From contig NZ_JALBFU010000006.1 of NCBI RefSeq assembly GCF_022662575.1, forward strand, positions 71,137 through 119,295: a stretch of 48,159 nucleotides of DNA. Reading direction: 5' to 3'. The notes below the pieces were generated by a model that saw nothing but the letters and a program-made list of their open reading frames with translations, was not told the DNA's origin and made no database searches. Each line of letters starts with the position of its first letter. Position 1 is the stretch's first letter. Shown here in pieces: positions 38,430 to 46,833 of the stretch. Position numbers and translations under genes: made by a program. The stretch comes from Luteimonas aquatica (lineage in GTDB: Bacteria; Pseudomonadota; Gammaproteobacteria; Xanthomonadales; Xanthomonadaceae).

Positions 38430-39329
38430 TTGGCTCCTTCCGCCATCGAGGCATCGTTGCGGGCCTGGCGCGAACGCGCCGACGCCGCGCTGGCGCGCGC
38501 GCTGCCCGCCACCGACCTCGCGCCGCGCCGCCTGCACGAGGCGATGCGCCACGCCGTGCTGCTCGGCGGCAAGCGCATGCGGCCGATGCTGGTCTATGCC
38601 GCCGGCACGCTGTTCCGGGACGCCGACGGCGACGAGGCCGCGCGCTTCGACGCGCCGGCCGCCGCGGTGGAACTGATCCATGCCTACTCGCTGGTGCACG
38701 ACGACCTGCCGGCGATGGACGACGACGCGCTGCGTCGCGGCCAGCCCACCGTGCACGTGGCCTTCGACGAGGCCACCGCGATCCTGGCCGGCGACGCGCT
38801 GCAGTCGCTGGCCTTCGCCACCCTCGCCGCGGCCCCGGCCGACGCCCAGGCCCGCGTCGACATGCTGCGCGAACTGGCGCTCGCCGCCGGCGGAATGTGC
38901 GACGGCCAGGCCCTGGACATCGACGCCACCGGCGCGGCCAGCGGCACCGCGCTCGCCGACCTGGAGCGCCTGCACGCGATGAAGACCGGTGCGCTGCTGC
39001 GCGCCGCGGTGCGCCTGGGCGCGATCGCTGCCGGCGCCGACGCGCCCGCGCGCGCGGCGCTCGACCGCTACGCCGACGCGCTCGGACTGGCCTTCCAGAT
39101 CCGCGACGATCTGCTCGACGTCGAGGGCGACAGCGCCACGCTCGGCAAGACCGCCGGCAAGGACGCGGCGCAGGACAAGGCCACCTTTCCCGCGCTGCTC
39201 GGCGTGGACGCCTCGCGCCGGCGCCTGGAAGCGCTGGCGCAGGCCATGCGCGAGGCATTGCTGCCGTTCGGCGAGCGCGCCGCGGCGCTGGCCGCACTCG
39301 GCCGGCGCGCCGTCGAGCGCACCCACTAG
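38430..39329 (+). CDS. ispA: (2E,6E)-farnesyl diphosphate synthase
   Basis: A 299-residue trans-prenyltransferase that makes FPP from DMAPP and IPP. Motifs are GGKRMRPML, the first Asp-rich DDLPAMDDD, GDALQSLAF, GQALDID, KTGALLRAAV and the second Asp-rich QIRDDLLDVEGD followed by LGKTAGKDAAQDKATFP. The start is inferred as TTG at 38430, since no ATG lies upstream in frame near xseB; TTG 38457 is an alternative. Its product is the substrate of UppS. dxs, often next in this operon, is absent; a convergent DUF4870 gene follows. Confidence 0.94.
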   Translation: MAPSAIEASLRAWRERADAALARALPATDLAPRRLHEAMRHAVLLGGKRMRPMLVYAAGTLFRDADGDEAARFDAPAAAVELIHAYSLVHDDLPAMDDDALRRGQPTVHVAFDEATAILAGDALQSLAFATLAAAPADAQARVDMLRELALAAGGMCDGQALDIDATGAASGTALADLERLHAMKTGALLRAAVRLGAIAAGADAPARAALDRYADALGLAFQIRDDLLDVEGDSATLGKTAGKDAAQDKATFPALLGVDASRRRLEALAQAMREALLPFGERAAALAALGRRAVERTH

Positions 39330-39346
39330 GCCTTGCCCGCCTGCGC

Positions 39347-39793
39347 TCAGCGCAGCAGGCGCAGCGTCAGCGGATAGCGGTACGCCTCGCCGTTCCAGGC
39401 CTTGATCGCGGCCAGCGCGCTGCACACCAGCCACATCACCGCGATGCCGGCGGCCAGGGCCACCAGCACGAGCCCCGCCGGAGCGGTGACGATCGCGCCG
39501 ATGCCCAGCGTGAACACGGTGGCGCCGACCAGCACGACGCCGATCGCGCACGCGGCGCAGGCGTACAGGAACATGCTCAGGTTGAAGTTGACCGCCTCGC
39601 GCGCGTGCGCGGCCGCGAAGGCCGAGTCGTTGCGCTTGATCAGGTAGACGACGCCGGCGGCCAGCACGCCCGCCAGTCCCGCCGCCCAGCTCGTCATGAA
39701 CGCGAGCAGCAGCGCCGCCAGATGCGCCAATGCCGCCCAATGGCGCTCGCTCTCGCCGACCGATCGCGGATTGCCGTACACGGTGTCTTGCAT
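39347..39793 (-). CDS. DUF4870 family membrane protein
   Basis: A 148-residue protein with about four hydrophobic helices and the family's HAREAVNFNLSMFLY segment and conserved C-terminus AYRYPLTLRLLR. Function of the family is unknown. GGAG lies 7 nt before the ATG. A second DUF4870 gene is at 42769-43146. Convergent with ispA. Confidence 0.85.
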   Translation of the reverse strand: MQDTVYGNPRSVGESERHWAALAHLAALLLAFMTSWAAGLAGVLAAGVVYLIKRNDSAFAAAHAREAVNFNLSMFLYACAACAIGVVLVGATVFTLGIGAIVTAPAGLVLVALAAGIAVMWLVCSALAAIKAWNGEAYRYPLTLRLLR

Positions 39794-39963
39794 CGCTCGT
39801 CTCCGGCCGGAAACGCTCCGGCCCGTTCACGATGATCGGGGCGTTTGCCCGCCGGGCAACCCGCCCGAAGTCACCCAACCGATGGCCTAGCGGGGTTTCG
39901 TTCGGATTGCCCGCGCGGCAGACGGGGTCGGGACGCGCGCCGGCCCGCGTCGCGCCGACCGGT

Positions 39964-41115
39964 TCAGGCCATCAGCCCGTCCAGCGCGCGGACGCCGCGG
40001 CTGTCGGGGAAGATCTTCGTTTCCAGCATCGCCTCGGACACGCCCAGGTGGACGCCGAGCACGCCCTTGAACAGCGCCCGCAAGTCGGTGGTCGCACGCA
40101 GGTCGCGGCCGTCGTTCAGCTGCGCCGGCGCCAGGCCGGGCCAGTCGCCGAGCATGCGCCCGCCGCGGATGCCGCCGCCGGCCAGCAGCGCCAGGCCGCC
40201 GGTGCCGTGGTCGGTGCCGCCGGTGCCGTTGACGGCGAAGGTGCGTCCGAATTCGGTCACCACCACCACCACGGTGCGCGCCCAGGCGTCGCCGAATCCC
40301 GCGCGGGCGGCGCGCAGGCCGGCGTCGAGCTCGCCGAACTTGCGCTGCAGCGCGGCCGCCTGCCCGCGGTGCGTGTCCCAGCCGCTGTCCTCGACGAAGC
40401 CCACGCGCGGTGAACCGGCGCCGGTCATCAGCTCCGCCGCCGCCGCCATCGCCTGCGGCAACCCGAAGCCGCCGCGCTTGCCCTGCAGCGCGCCGATCTC
40501 GGGCGCGTTGACCGCATCGGCATAGACCGCGGCCAGTTGCTCGTCTGCGGCGTACAGCGGCTGCAGCTGCTGCAGCAGCGTGGTCTGCAGTTCCTGCAGC
40601 AGCGGCGGCGACCAGGTTTCGGCTCGCCGCGAGCCGCGCAGCGACAGCGGCATCACCGGCGCCACCGCCACGCCCTCGGTTCTGGGCATCGCCTCGACGC
40701 AGCGCCCGAGCCAGCCGTCGCGCGCGCCGTCGGGCCGCGCGGTGCCGTTCTCCAGGCAGTCCTGGGCCTCGAAGTGCGAGCGCCGGCGATAGGGCGGTGC
40801 GATCGCCAGCACCGGCAGCAGCTGCTTGCGACCGTACAGCTCGTGCGCGAACGCCATGCGCGGATGCAGGGCGAAACTGCCGTCGAGCTTGAGTCCGTCC
40901 TGCACGGCGAGCGCGGCGCGCGCGCGCCGGTAGGCGGGATCGGCGTAGGGCGGCAACAGGTGCAGCCCGTCCATGGCGCCGCGCAGCATCACCACCAGCA
41001 GCCGCGCGTCCGCGGTCGCGGTCGGCTGCGCGGCCGGCGCGCCGAGGCCCGGCCACAGCGTCAGCAGCGCGCTGCCGCCCACCCCGATGACGAAACGACG
41101 ACGGGAAAGCGGCAT
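39964..41115 (-). CDS. DUF1501 protein with Tat-type signal
   Basis: A 383-residue protein of the DUF1501 family, distantly related to the sulfatase/phosphatase fold. The N-terminus MPLSRRRFVIGVGGSALLTL has a twin-arginine motif and hydrophobic core, then an AQPTA cleavage region. Downstream motifs are LLVVMLRGAMDGLHLLPPY, GWDTHRGQAAALQRKFGELDAGL, VVVVTEFGRTFAVNGTGGTDHGTGGLALLAGGGIRGG. GGAGG precedes the ATG. It begins one base after the DUF1800 stop, so the two are coupled. The pair is widespread but its function is unsettled. Confidence 0.88.
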   Translation of the reverse strand: MPLSRRRFVIGVGGSALLTLWPGLGAPAAQPTATADARLLVVMLRGAMDGLHLLPPYADPAYRRARAALAVQDGLKLDGSFALHPRMAFAHELYGRKQLLPVLAIAPPYRRRSHFEAQDCLENGTARPDGARDGWLGRCVEAMPRTEGVAVAPVMPLSLRGSRRAETWSPPLLQELQTTLLQQLQPLYAADEQLAAVYADAVNAPEIGALQGKRGGFGLPQAMAAAAELMTGAGSPRVGFVEDSGWDTHRGQAAALQRKFGELDAGLRAARAGFGDAWARTVVVVVTEFGRTFAVNGTGGTDHGTGGLALLAGGGIRGGRMLGDWPGLAPAQLNDGRDLRATTDLRALFKGVLGVHLGVSEAMLETKIFPDSRGVRALDGLMA

Positions 41116-41116
41116 G

Positions 41117-42616
41117 TCAGGTCCTCCACTGGAAGGCGGGGCTGGCGAACAACAGGGCATAGCCCTCCCTGGGCGAGCCCGCGCGCTGCAGCGCGGCGGC
41201 GAGGCCTGCCCCGGCCCCCGCGCCCACCGCGGCCTCGCCGAGCGTCTCGCGCGCCAGCTGCAGCGGCGTGCGCTCGCCGCCGACGCGGTTGGCCAGGGTG
41301 GCGGCGATCTGCAGCCGCTTGCGCAGCGCGTCGCCGGCGGCCCAGTCGCCGGTGCCGTCCGGGAAGCCGGCCGGCGAGCGCGGCGTGAACACCGGCTGGC
41401 CGAGCTCGCGCAGCAGGTTCGGCAACGAGCCCGGGCGCTGGTCGAGGGTGAAGCCGCCGGCGCGCATCGCCGAGACCACGAAATCGTCCGGCGTCTTGAA
41501 CTTGCGCGCGGCCGGCGCCCAGGCGGCGTCGGCGTCCACCAGCGCCGCGTACAGCGCGTCCAGCCGGCCACCGCTGTCGAGGTAGGCCTTGGCCATGCCC
41601 CGGATCAGCGGCTCGGGCGGCGCGTCGGAAACGAAATGCCGCGCCAGCTTGGCGGCGAGGTGGCGCGCGGTGGCCGGATGCAGCGCCAAGTCGCGCAGCA
41701 CCGCCCTGCCCTGCGCCTGGCCGTCCTCGGCATAGGTCTTGCCCATGATCCGCCGCGCGCCCGGCTCGTGGGCGTTCTGGCGGAAGACGAAGGCGCTCTG
41801 CGCCGCGGCCAGCTGCCGCGGCGCCGGCACGCTCCAGCCGGTGATCGCGCGCGCGAACTCGGTGACGTCGCCCTGACCGTAGCCGCCGTTCACGCCGAGC
41901 GTATGCAGCTCCATGATCTCGCGCGCCAGGTTCTCGTTCAGCCCGAGCTTGCGCGCGGCCACGTCCTCGCCGCGCCGCGCGCGCTGCGCCTGCCATTGCA
42001 CCAGGCGCGAGCCGTCGCCCACGGAGGCGACGTTGTCCAGATAGCGCAGCATCGCCGGGTGCGTCTCCACGGCCAGCAGCATGTCCTCGAAGCGGCCGAG
42101 CACGTGCGGGCGGATCGCCTCGCGCTCCATCGGCGCGGCGTACAGGCGCGCGGTCGACTTGTCGATGGAGACGGCGAAGTGGTTCGACCAGAAGCGCACC
42201 AGACGTTCGAGGAACGGCTGCGCGGTGGTCGCCGCCATGCGATAGCGCGCGGCGATGTCGGCCAAGCCCAGTTGCGTCAGCTCGCGGCGCTGCGGCGACG
42301 GGCCGCCGCGGGCAGGCGCCGCGGATGCCATGGCCGCGCCCGACGGCGCGGGCGGCATGCGGCCTTCGGATGCGTTCCCTTCCGGCATGCCGCGCTCGGG
42401 CACGCCGTTCTTCTCCGCCTTGCGCTGCTGCTGGTAGGCGGCCTCGCGCCTGAGCAGGGCCAGGCTGTCCGGCAGGTCGCGGAACGCCGCCGTGTCCGGC
42501 TGCATGCGCAGTTGCGCACGCAGCCAGCCCCGCGCATCGCTCGCCGCGGACAGTTCGCCCGGCCTGGCGCCGAGCCCGAATCTGTTGGCGGCCGTGGCCG
42601 CCTCGCGTGCCGACAT
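41117..42616 (-). CDS. DUF1800 family protein
   Basis: A 499-residue protein matching DUF1800: N-terminal AANRFGLGARPGEL, central LVRFWSNHFAVSIDKSTARLYAAPMEREAIRPHVLGRFEDML, NENLAREIMELHTLGVNGGYGQGDVTEFARAITGW and late LARHFVSD..P. A low-complexity Ala/Pro/Gly/Arg insert is near 70-110. No signal peptide is visible, although the partner carries a Tat signal. ATG 42616 is chosen because GGAG is 8 nt upstream; GTG 42622 is too close. A GATAAT -10 on the minus strand is at 42644-42649. Confidence 0.88.
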   Translation of the reverse strand: MSAREAATAANRFGLGARPGELSAASDARGWLRAQLRMQPDTAAFRDLPDSLALLRREAAYQQQRKAEKNGVPERGMPEGNASEGRMPPAPSGAAMASAAPARGGPSPQRRELTQLGLADIAARYRMAATTAQPFLERLVRFWSNHFAVSIDKSTARLYAAPMEREAIRPHVLGRFEDMLLAVETHPAMLRYLDNVASVGDGSRLVQWQAQRARRGEDVAARKLGLNENLAREIMELHTLGVNGGYGQGDVTEFARAITGWSVPAPRQLAAAQSAFVFRQNAHEPGARRIMGKTYAEDGQAQGRAVLRDLALHPATARHLAAKLARHFVSDAPPEPLIRGMAKAYLDSGGRLDALYAALVDADAAWAPAARKFKTPDDFVVSAMRAGGFTLDQRPGSLPNLLRELGQPVFTPRSPAGFPDGTGDWAAGDALRKRLQIAATLANRVGGERTPLQLARETLGEAAVGAGAGAGLAAALQRAGSPREGYALLFASPAFQWRT

Positions 42617-42768
42617 TCGCACCGCTCCGGAAGCAGAGTCGGCATTATCAACGCGCGTGGTGGCGGCAAGTTGACCGCCACCGAACCGAAGGGACGCCGT
42701 TCGTTACGGAACGGTTATCCGCAGGGCCTTGTCGCTGTCGTTCGCCTGCCCGAGGCGAACGCGCCTGG

Positions 42769-43146
42769 TCACTTGATCAGTCGCAGCGCGAACGGATAGC
42801 GGTAGGCGATGCCCTCGTTGGCCTTCAGGCCGCCGATGATGCTGAAGATCAGGCAGCACACCCAGGCGACGAGATTGATCAGCGCGCCGATCAGGATCAC
42901 CGACAGGATGATGCCGATCACGTAGACGATCAGCAGCGTGATCTGGAAGTTGAGGGCTTCCTTGGACTGGTCGTTGAGGAAGCTCTTCTCCGGCTTGTCC
43001 TTGTTGACCAGCCAGACGATCAACGGGACGATGAAACCGAGCAGGATGCCCGACAGGTGTACCAGCAGCGCGACGGTCCTGTCCTCCTGCGGCGCGGCGC
43101 CATCGGGCGCCGGCGGAGGGGTAATCGCTTCGTTGAAATCGCTCAT
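42769..43146 (-). CDS. DUF4870 family membrane protein (second copy)
   Basis: A 125-residue protein with an acidic, Pro-rich N-terminus and three to four hydrophobic helices. Family motifs are VALLVHLSGILLGFIVPLIVWLVNKD, FLNDQSKEALNFQITL and the C-terminal AYRYPFALRLIK. Two ATGs are adjacent (43149 and 43146); the second has better spacing to GGGGAG. Together with the copy at 39347 it flanks the DUF1800/DUF1501 pair. Confidence 0.88.
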   Translation of the reverse strand: MSDFNEAITPPPAPDGAAPQEDRTVALLVHLSGILLGFIVPLIVWLVNKDKPEKSFLNDQSKEALNFQITLLIVYVIGIILSVILIGALINLVAWVCCLIFSIIGGLKANEGIAYRYPFALRLIK

Positions 43147-43235
43147 CATGAACTCCCCGGAATGACGGGCACGGGGCATCCGCGCCCGAAAGCGAAAGAG
43201 TACATGGAAAGGCCGCCGATTGCGCGGCCGCGCGC

Positions 43236-44621
43236 TCAGTCCTCGCCGGCCACCGTCATCCGGCCGACCAGGATCGAACCGGTGCGCAGGTGCGAACGGG
43301 GGTCGACGTCGCTGCCCACCGCCTCGATGTCGCGGAACATCGCCTTCAGGTTGCCGGCGATGGTGACGCCGTCCACCGGATAGGCGATCTCGCCGTTCTC
43401 CACCCAGAAGCCGGCCGCGCCGCGCGAGTAGTCGCCGGTGATGCCGTTCACGCCCTGCCCCATCAGTTCGGTGACCAGCAGGCCGCGCTCCATACCGCGC
43501 AGTAGGGCGTCGAGATCCGCGCCCGCCGCCGCGCCGCCGGCGCCGATCTCGAGGTTGTACACGCCGCCCGCGTTCGCGGTGGTCCGCAGGCCGAGCTTGC
43601 GCGCCGAATAGCTGCCGAGCACGTAGCGCTGCAGCACGCCGTCCTCCACCAGCGCCGACTCGCGGGTGGCCACGCCCTCGCCGTCGAAAGCCGCCGAGCG
43701 CAGCCCGCGCGCCATCCACGGGCGCTCGATCGCGGAGAACCAGGCCGGGAACAGCTGCTGCCCGGCGCTGTCGACCAGGAAGCTGGCGCGCCGGTACAGC
43801 GCGCCGCCGGACACCGCGCCGATCAGGTGCCCGATCAGCGAGCGCGCCGTTTCGGCGGCGAACAGCACCGGGTACTGGCCGGTGGCGATCTGCCGCGGCG
43901 CCAGCCGCGCCAGGGTGCGCTGCGCCGCGCGGCGCCCGATCGCCGCCGGCGTTTCCAGGTCGGACTCGGCCAGCGCCGAGCTGTACCAGCCGTCGCGCTG
44001 CATCTGCTCGCCACGGCCGGCGATCAGCGCGCAGGAAATGCTGTGATGGGTATCGCGTTCGCGGCCCAGGAAGCCATGCGAGTTGGCATAGACGACCAGC
44101 GATTCGCTGGTGCCGACCGAGGCGCCGTCGGAGTTGCCGATGCGCGCGTCGACCTCGCGGCCGGCGGCCTCGCAGGCGAGCGCGATGTCGATGGCGCGGT
44201 CGGCCTCCAGCGCCCAGGGATGCCAGGTGTCGAACTCGCGCAGCGCCGTGGCCATCAGCGCCGGATCGGCGAGGCCGGCGGCGGGATCGTCCTCGGTGAA
44301 CTCCGCGATCGCGCAGGCCTGGTCGACGGTGGCCTCCAGGCTGTCCTCGCGCAGGTCCGCGGTGCTGGCGCTGCCCTTGCGCTGCCCGAAATACACGGTG
44401 ACGCCGATGCTGCGGTCGCGGGTGGACTCCACCGTCTCCACCGCGCCCATGCGCACGTTGACGCTGAGCCCGCGATCCTCCGAGCACGAGACCTCGGCCT
44501 GGGTGGCGCCGCGGGCGCGGGCGCGCGCCAGCAGCCGCTGCGACAGCCCGGCCAGCACGTCCAGGCGCGCCTGGCTGTCGTCGCGGAGGTTCGTGGCGGG
44601 AGAGTCGATGATCGCGTTCAA
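43236..44621 (-). CDS. pmbA: metalloprotease-like PmbA/TldE subunit
   Basis: A 461-residue U62-family protein that pairs with TldD for cleavage of peptides such as microcin precursors and CcdA. It lacks HExxxH, as expected for the non-catalytic subunit. Motifs include [58 protein letters not shown] and [34 protein letters not shown]. The start appears to be TTG at 44621, with TAGGAT exactly 6 nt upstream. No in-frame ATG exists before residue 58. Confidence 0.94.
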   Translation of the reverse strand: MNAIIDSPATNLRDDSQARLDVLAGLSQRLLARARARGATQAEVSCSEDRGLSVNVRMGAVETVESTRDRSIGVTVYFGQRKGSASTADLREDSLEATVDQACAIAEFTEDDPAAGLADPALMATALREFDTWHPWALEADRAIDIALACEAAGREVDARIGNSDGASVGTSESLVVYANSHGFLGRERDTHHSISCALIAGRGEQMQRDGWYSSALAESDLETPAAIGRRAAQRTLARLAPRQIATGQYPVLFAAETARSLIGHLIGAVSGGALYRRASFLVDSAGQQLFPAWFSAIERPWMARGLRSAAFDGEGVATRESALVEDGVLQRYVLGSYSARKLGLRTTANAGGVYNLEIGAGGAAAGADLDALLRGMERGLLVTELMGQGVNGITGDYSRGAAGFWVENGEIAYPVDGVTIAGNLKAMFRDIEAVGSDVDPRSHLRTGSILVGRMTVAGED

Positions 44622-44626
44622 TGCAC

Positions 44627-44633
44627 TATCCTA
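44627..44633. promoter_or_regulatory. overlapping divergent -10 elements of pmbA and darP
   Basis: On + the box is TATCCT (44627-44632, for darP); on - it is TAGGAT (44628-44633, for pmbA). The two share five base pairs, so the polymerases should compete. pmbA would be nearly leaderless; darP would have about a 60-nt leader. Confidence 0.4.
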
Positions 44634-44699
44634 GAGGCTGTTTTGATCGTGCCGCCCGCGCGCAATCGCGCGGCGCGGCCCAGGTTCTGGAGTCTGACG

Positions 44700-45281
44700 A
44701 TGCGTGGGCGCGACGAGGCCACCGGCGATTTCCTCTCACCCAGCCGCAGCCAGCAACGGCGCGAGGCGCTGGACGTGCTGGCGCTGGCGCAGCAGCTGGC
44801 CGGGCTGGACGCCGGCCAGCTGGCCAGGCTGCCGATTCCCGACCATCTGCACCCGCATATCGCCGAGGCCCGGCGCATCACCTCGCACATCGCGCGCAAG
44901 CGCCAGCTGGCCTACCTGGCCAAGCAGATGCGGCGCGAGGAGGACGAGACGCTGGACGCCATCCGCGACGCGCTCGATGCCGGCGGCGAAGCGGCGCGGC
45001 GCGAGGCGGCGCTGCTGCATCGCGCCGAGCGCTGGCGCGAACGGCTGCTGGCCGAAGGCGACGCCGCGCTGGGCGAGCTGCTCGCCGAGCACCCCGCCGC
45101 GGACCGCCAGCGGCTGCGCACCCTGGCCCGCAATGCCGGGGAGGAGCGGGCGAAGCAGAAGCCGCCGCACAGCTACCGCGAGCTGTTTCGCGAATTGCGC
45201 GAACTGCTGGCGAGCGAGCACGCCGGCGAGCAGCGCGCCGACGGCGAACCCCCCGCCGAAGCGCACGACCCGCAGGACTGA
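44700..45281 (+). CDS. darP: ribosome biogenesis factor DarP (YjgA, DUF615)
   Basis: A 193-residue basic, helical protein associated with 50S assembly intermediates. Signatures are [55 protein letters not shown] and the C-terminal [12 protein letters not shown]. It lies divergent from pmbA and convergent with tldD, the arrangement typical of gammaproteobacteria. GGAG is about 9 nt before the ATG. Confidence 0.94.
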   Translation: MRGRDEATGDFLSPSRSQQRREALDVLALAQQLAGLDAGQLARLPIPDHLHPHIAEARRITSHIARKRQLAYLAKQMRREEDETLDAIRDALDAGGEAARREAALLHRAERWRERLLAEGDAALGELLAEHPAADRQRLRTLARNAGEERAKQKPPHSYRELFRELRELLASEHAGEQRADGEPPAEAHDPQD

Positions 45282-45304
45282 GTTTCCGTCGCAGGCGCGA
45301 TCGC

Positions 45305-46756
45305 TCACGCCTTCGTCCCGCCCACCGTGAGCTGATCGATCAGCAGCGACGGCTGGCCCACGCCCACCGGCACGCTCTGCCCGTCCTTGCCGCACACGCC
45401 CACGCCCTCGTCCAGCGCCAGATCGTGGCCGATCATCTTCACGCGCTGCATGGTCTCCGGGCCGTTGCCGATCAGCGTGGCGCCCTTCACCGGCGCGGTG
45501 ATCCTGCCGTCCTCGATCAGGTAGGCCTCGGTGGCCGAGAACACGTACTTGCCGCTGGTGATGTCGACCTGGCCGCCGCCGAAGTTCACCGCGTACAGGC
45601 CGCGCTTGACCGAGCGGATCATCTCCTGCGGATCGTCCTGCCCGGCCAGCATGTAGGTGTTGGTCATGCGCGGCATCACCAGGTGCGCGAACGACTCGCG
45701 GCGGCCGTTGCCGGTCGGCTCGGCGCCCATCAGGCGCGCGTTGAGCGTGTCCTGCATGTAGCCGGTGAGCACGCCGTCCTCGATGAGCGTGGTGCACTGC
45801 GTCGGCGTGCCCTCGTCGTCGATGTTGAGCGAGCCGCGGCGGTTGGCCAGCGTGCCGTCGTCGACGATGGTCACGCCCTTGGCGGCCACGCGCTGCCCCA
45901 TGCGCCCGGCATAGGTCGAGGTGCCCTTGCGGTTGAAATCGCCTTCCAGGCCGTGGCCCACCGCCTCGTGCAGCAGCACGCCGGGCCAGCCGGAACCGAG
46001 CACCACCGGCATCACGCCGGCGGGCGCGTCGATCGCCTCCAGGTTCACCAGCGCCTGGCGCAGCGCCTCGCGCGCGAACTTTTCCGGCTTGCCGTCGCCG
46101 AGCAGCTCCTCGTAGGAATAACGCCCGCCGTAGCCGGCGAAGCCGGCCTCGCGGCGGCCGTCCTGTTCCACGATCACCTGCACGTTCAGGCGCACCAGCG
46201 GCCGCACGTCGCCGGCGAGCACGCCGTCACTGCGCGCCACCAGCACGGTATCGACCGCGCCCGACAGGTTGACCATCACCTGCTGCACGCGCGGGTCGGC
46301 GGCGCGCAGCAGCTTGTCCACGCGCCGCAAGGCTTCGACCTTGGCCGCATTGCCGAGGGCGTCGATGGGATCGTGGGCCGGATACAGGGCGCGGCCGGTC
46401 CCGGCCGTCAGTGCCCGCGCGCCCTGCGCCTGCCCCGTGCGCGCGATCGCGCGCGCCGACTGCGCCGCCGCCAGCAGCGCCGGACCGTTGATGTCGTCGG
46501 AATAGGCGAATCCGGTCTTCTCGCCGGAGATCGCGCGCACGCCCACGCCCTGCTCGATGGAATGGGCGCCGTCCTTGACGATGCCGTCCTCCACCGCCCA
46601 GCTCTCGCGGCGCGCGTGCTGGAAATACAGGTCGCCGAAATCGATGCCGGGGCCGAGCAGCGCGCCGAAGGCGCGTTCCAGACCGGCGGGATCGAGCCCG
46701 GCCGGCGAGAGCAGGCGCGTTTGCGCGAGAACCAGCGGATTGTCTTGATTAAGCAT
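45305..46756 (-). CDS. tldD: metalloprotease TldD
   Basis: A 483-residue U62 peptidase, the catalytic partner of PmbA. The zinc motif [11 protein letters not shown] begins at H263 (H263, E264, H268). The C-terminal [19 protein letters not shown] provides a third ligand Cys. Other motifs are [15 protein letters not shown] and [27 protein letters not shown]. It is 77 bp downstream of yhdP. A TACACT -10 lies on the minus strand at 46803-46808, giving it a separate promoter about 40 nt upstream. Confidence 0.96.
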   Translation of the reverse strand: MLNQDNPLVLAQTRLLSPAGLDPAGLERAFGALLGPGIDFGDLYFQHARRESWAVEDGIVKDGAHSIEQGVGVRAISGEKTGFAYSDDINGPALLAAAQSARAIARTGQAQGARALTAGTGRALYPAHDPIDALGNAAKVEALRRVDKLLRAADPRVQQVMVNLSGAVDTVLVARSDGVLAGDVRPLVRLNVQVIVEQDGRREAGFAGYGGRYSYEELLGDGKPEKFAREALRQALVNLEAIDAPAGVMPVVLGSGWPGVLLHEAVGHGLEGDFNRKGTSTYAGRMGQRVAAKGVTIVDDGTLANRRGSLNIDDEGTPTQCTTLIEDGVLTGYMQDTLNARLMGAEPTGNGRRESFAHLVMPRMTNTYMLAGQDDPQEMIRSVKRGLYAVNFGGGQVDITSGKYVFSATEAYLIEDGRITAPVKGATLIGNGPETMQRVKMIGHDLALDEGVGVCGKDGQSVPVGVGQPSLLIDQLTVGGTKA

Positions 46757-46802
46757 AGACCGGAATTGGGGACGCGCCGCGCGGATCGCAAGCGATGCCG
46801 GG

Positions 46803-46808
46803 AGTGTA
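46803..46808 (-). promoter_or_regulatory. -10 element of tldD
   Basis: TACACT on the minus strand between yhdP and tldD; four or five of six to consensus. -35 unclear. Confidence 0.35.
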
Positions 46809-46833
46809 GCGCGGGCCGCGCGGCGGGCCGCGG

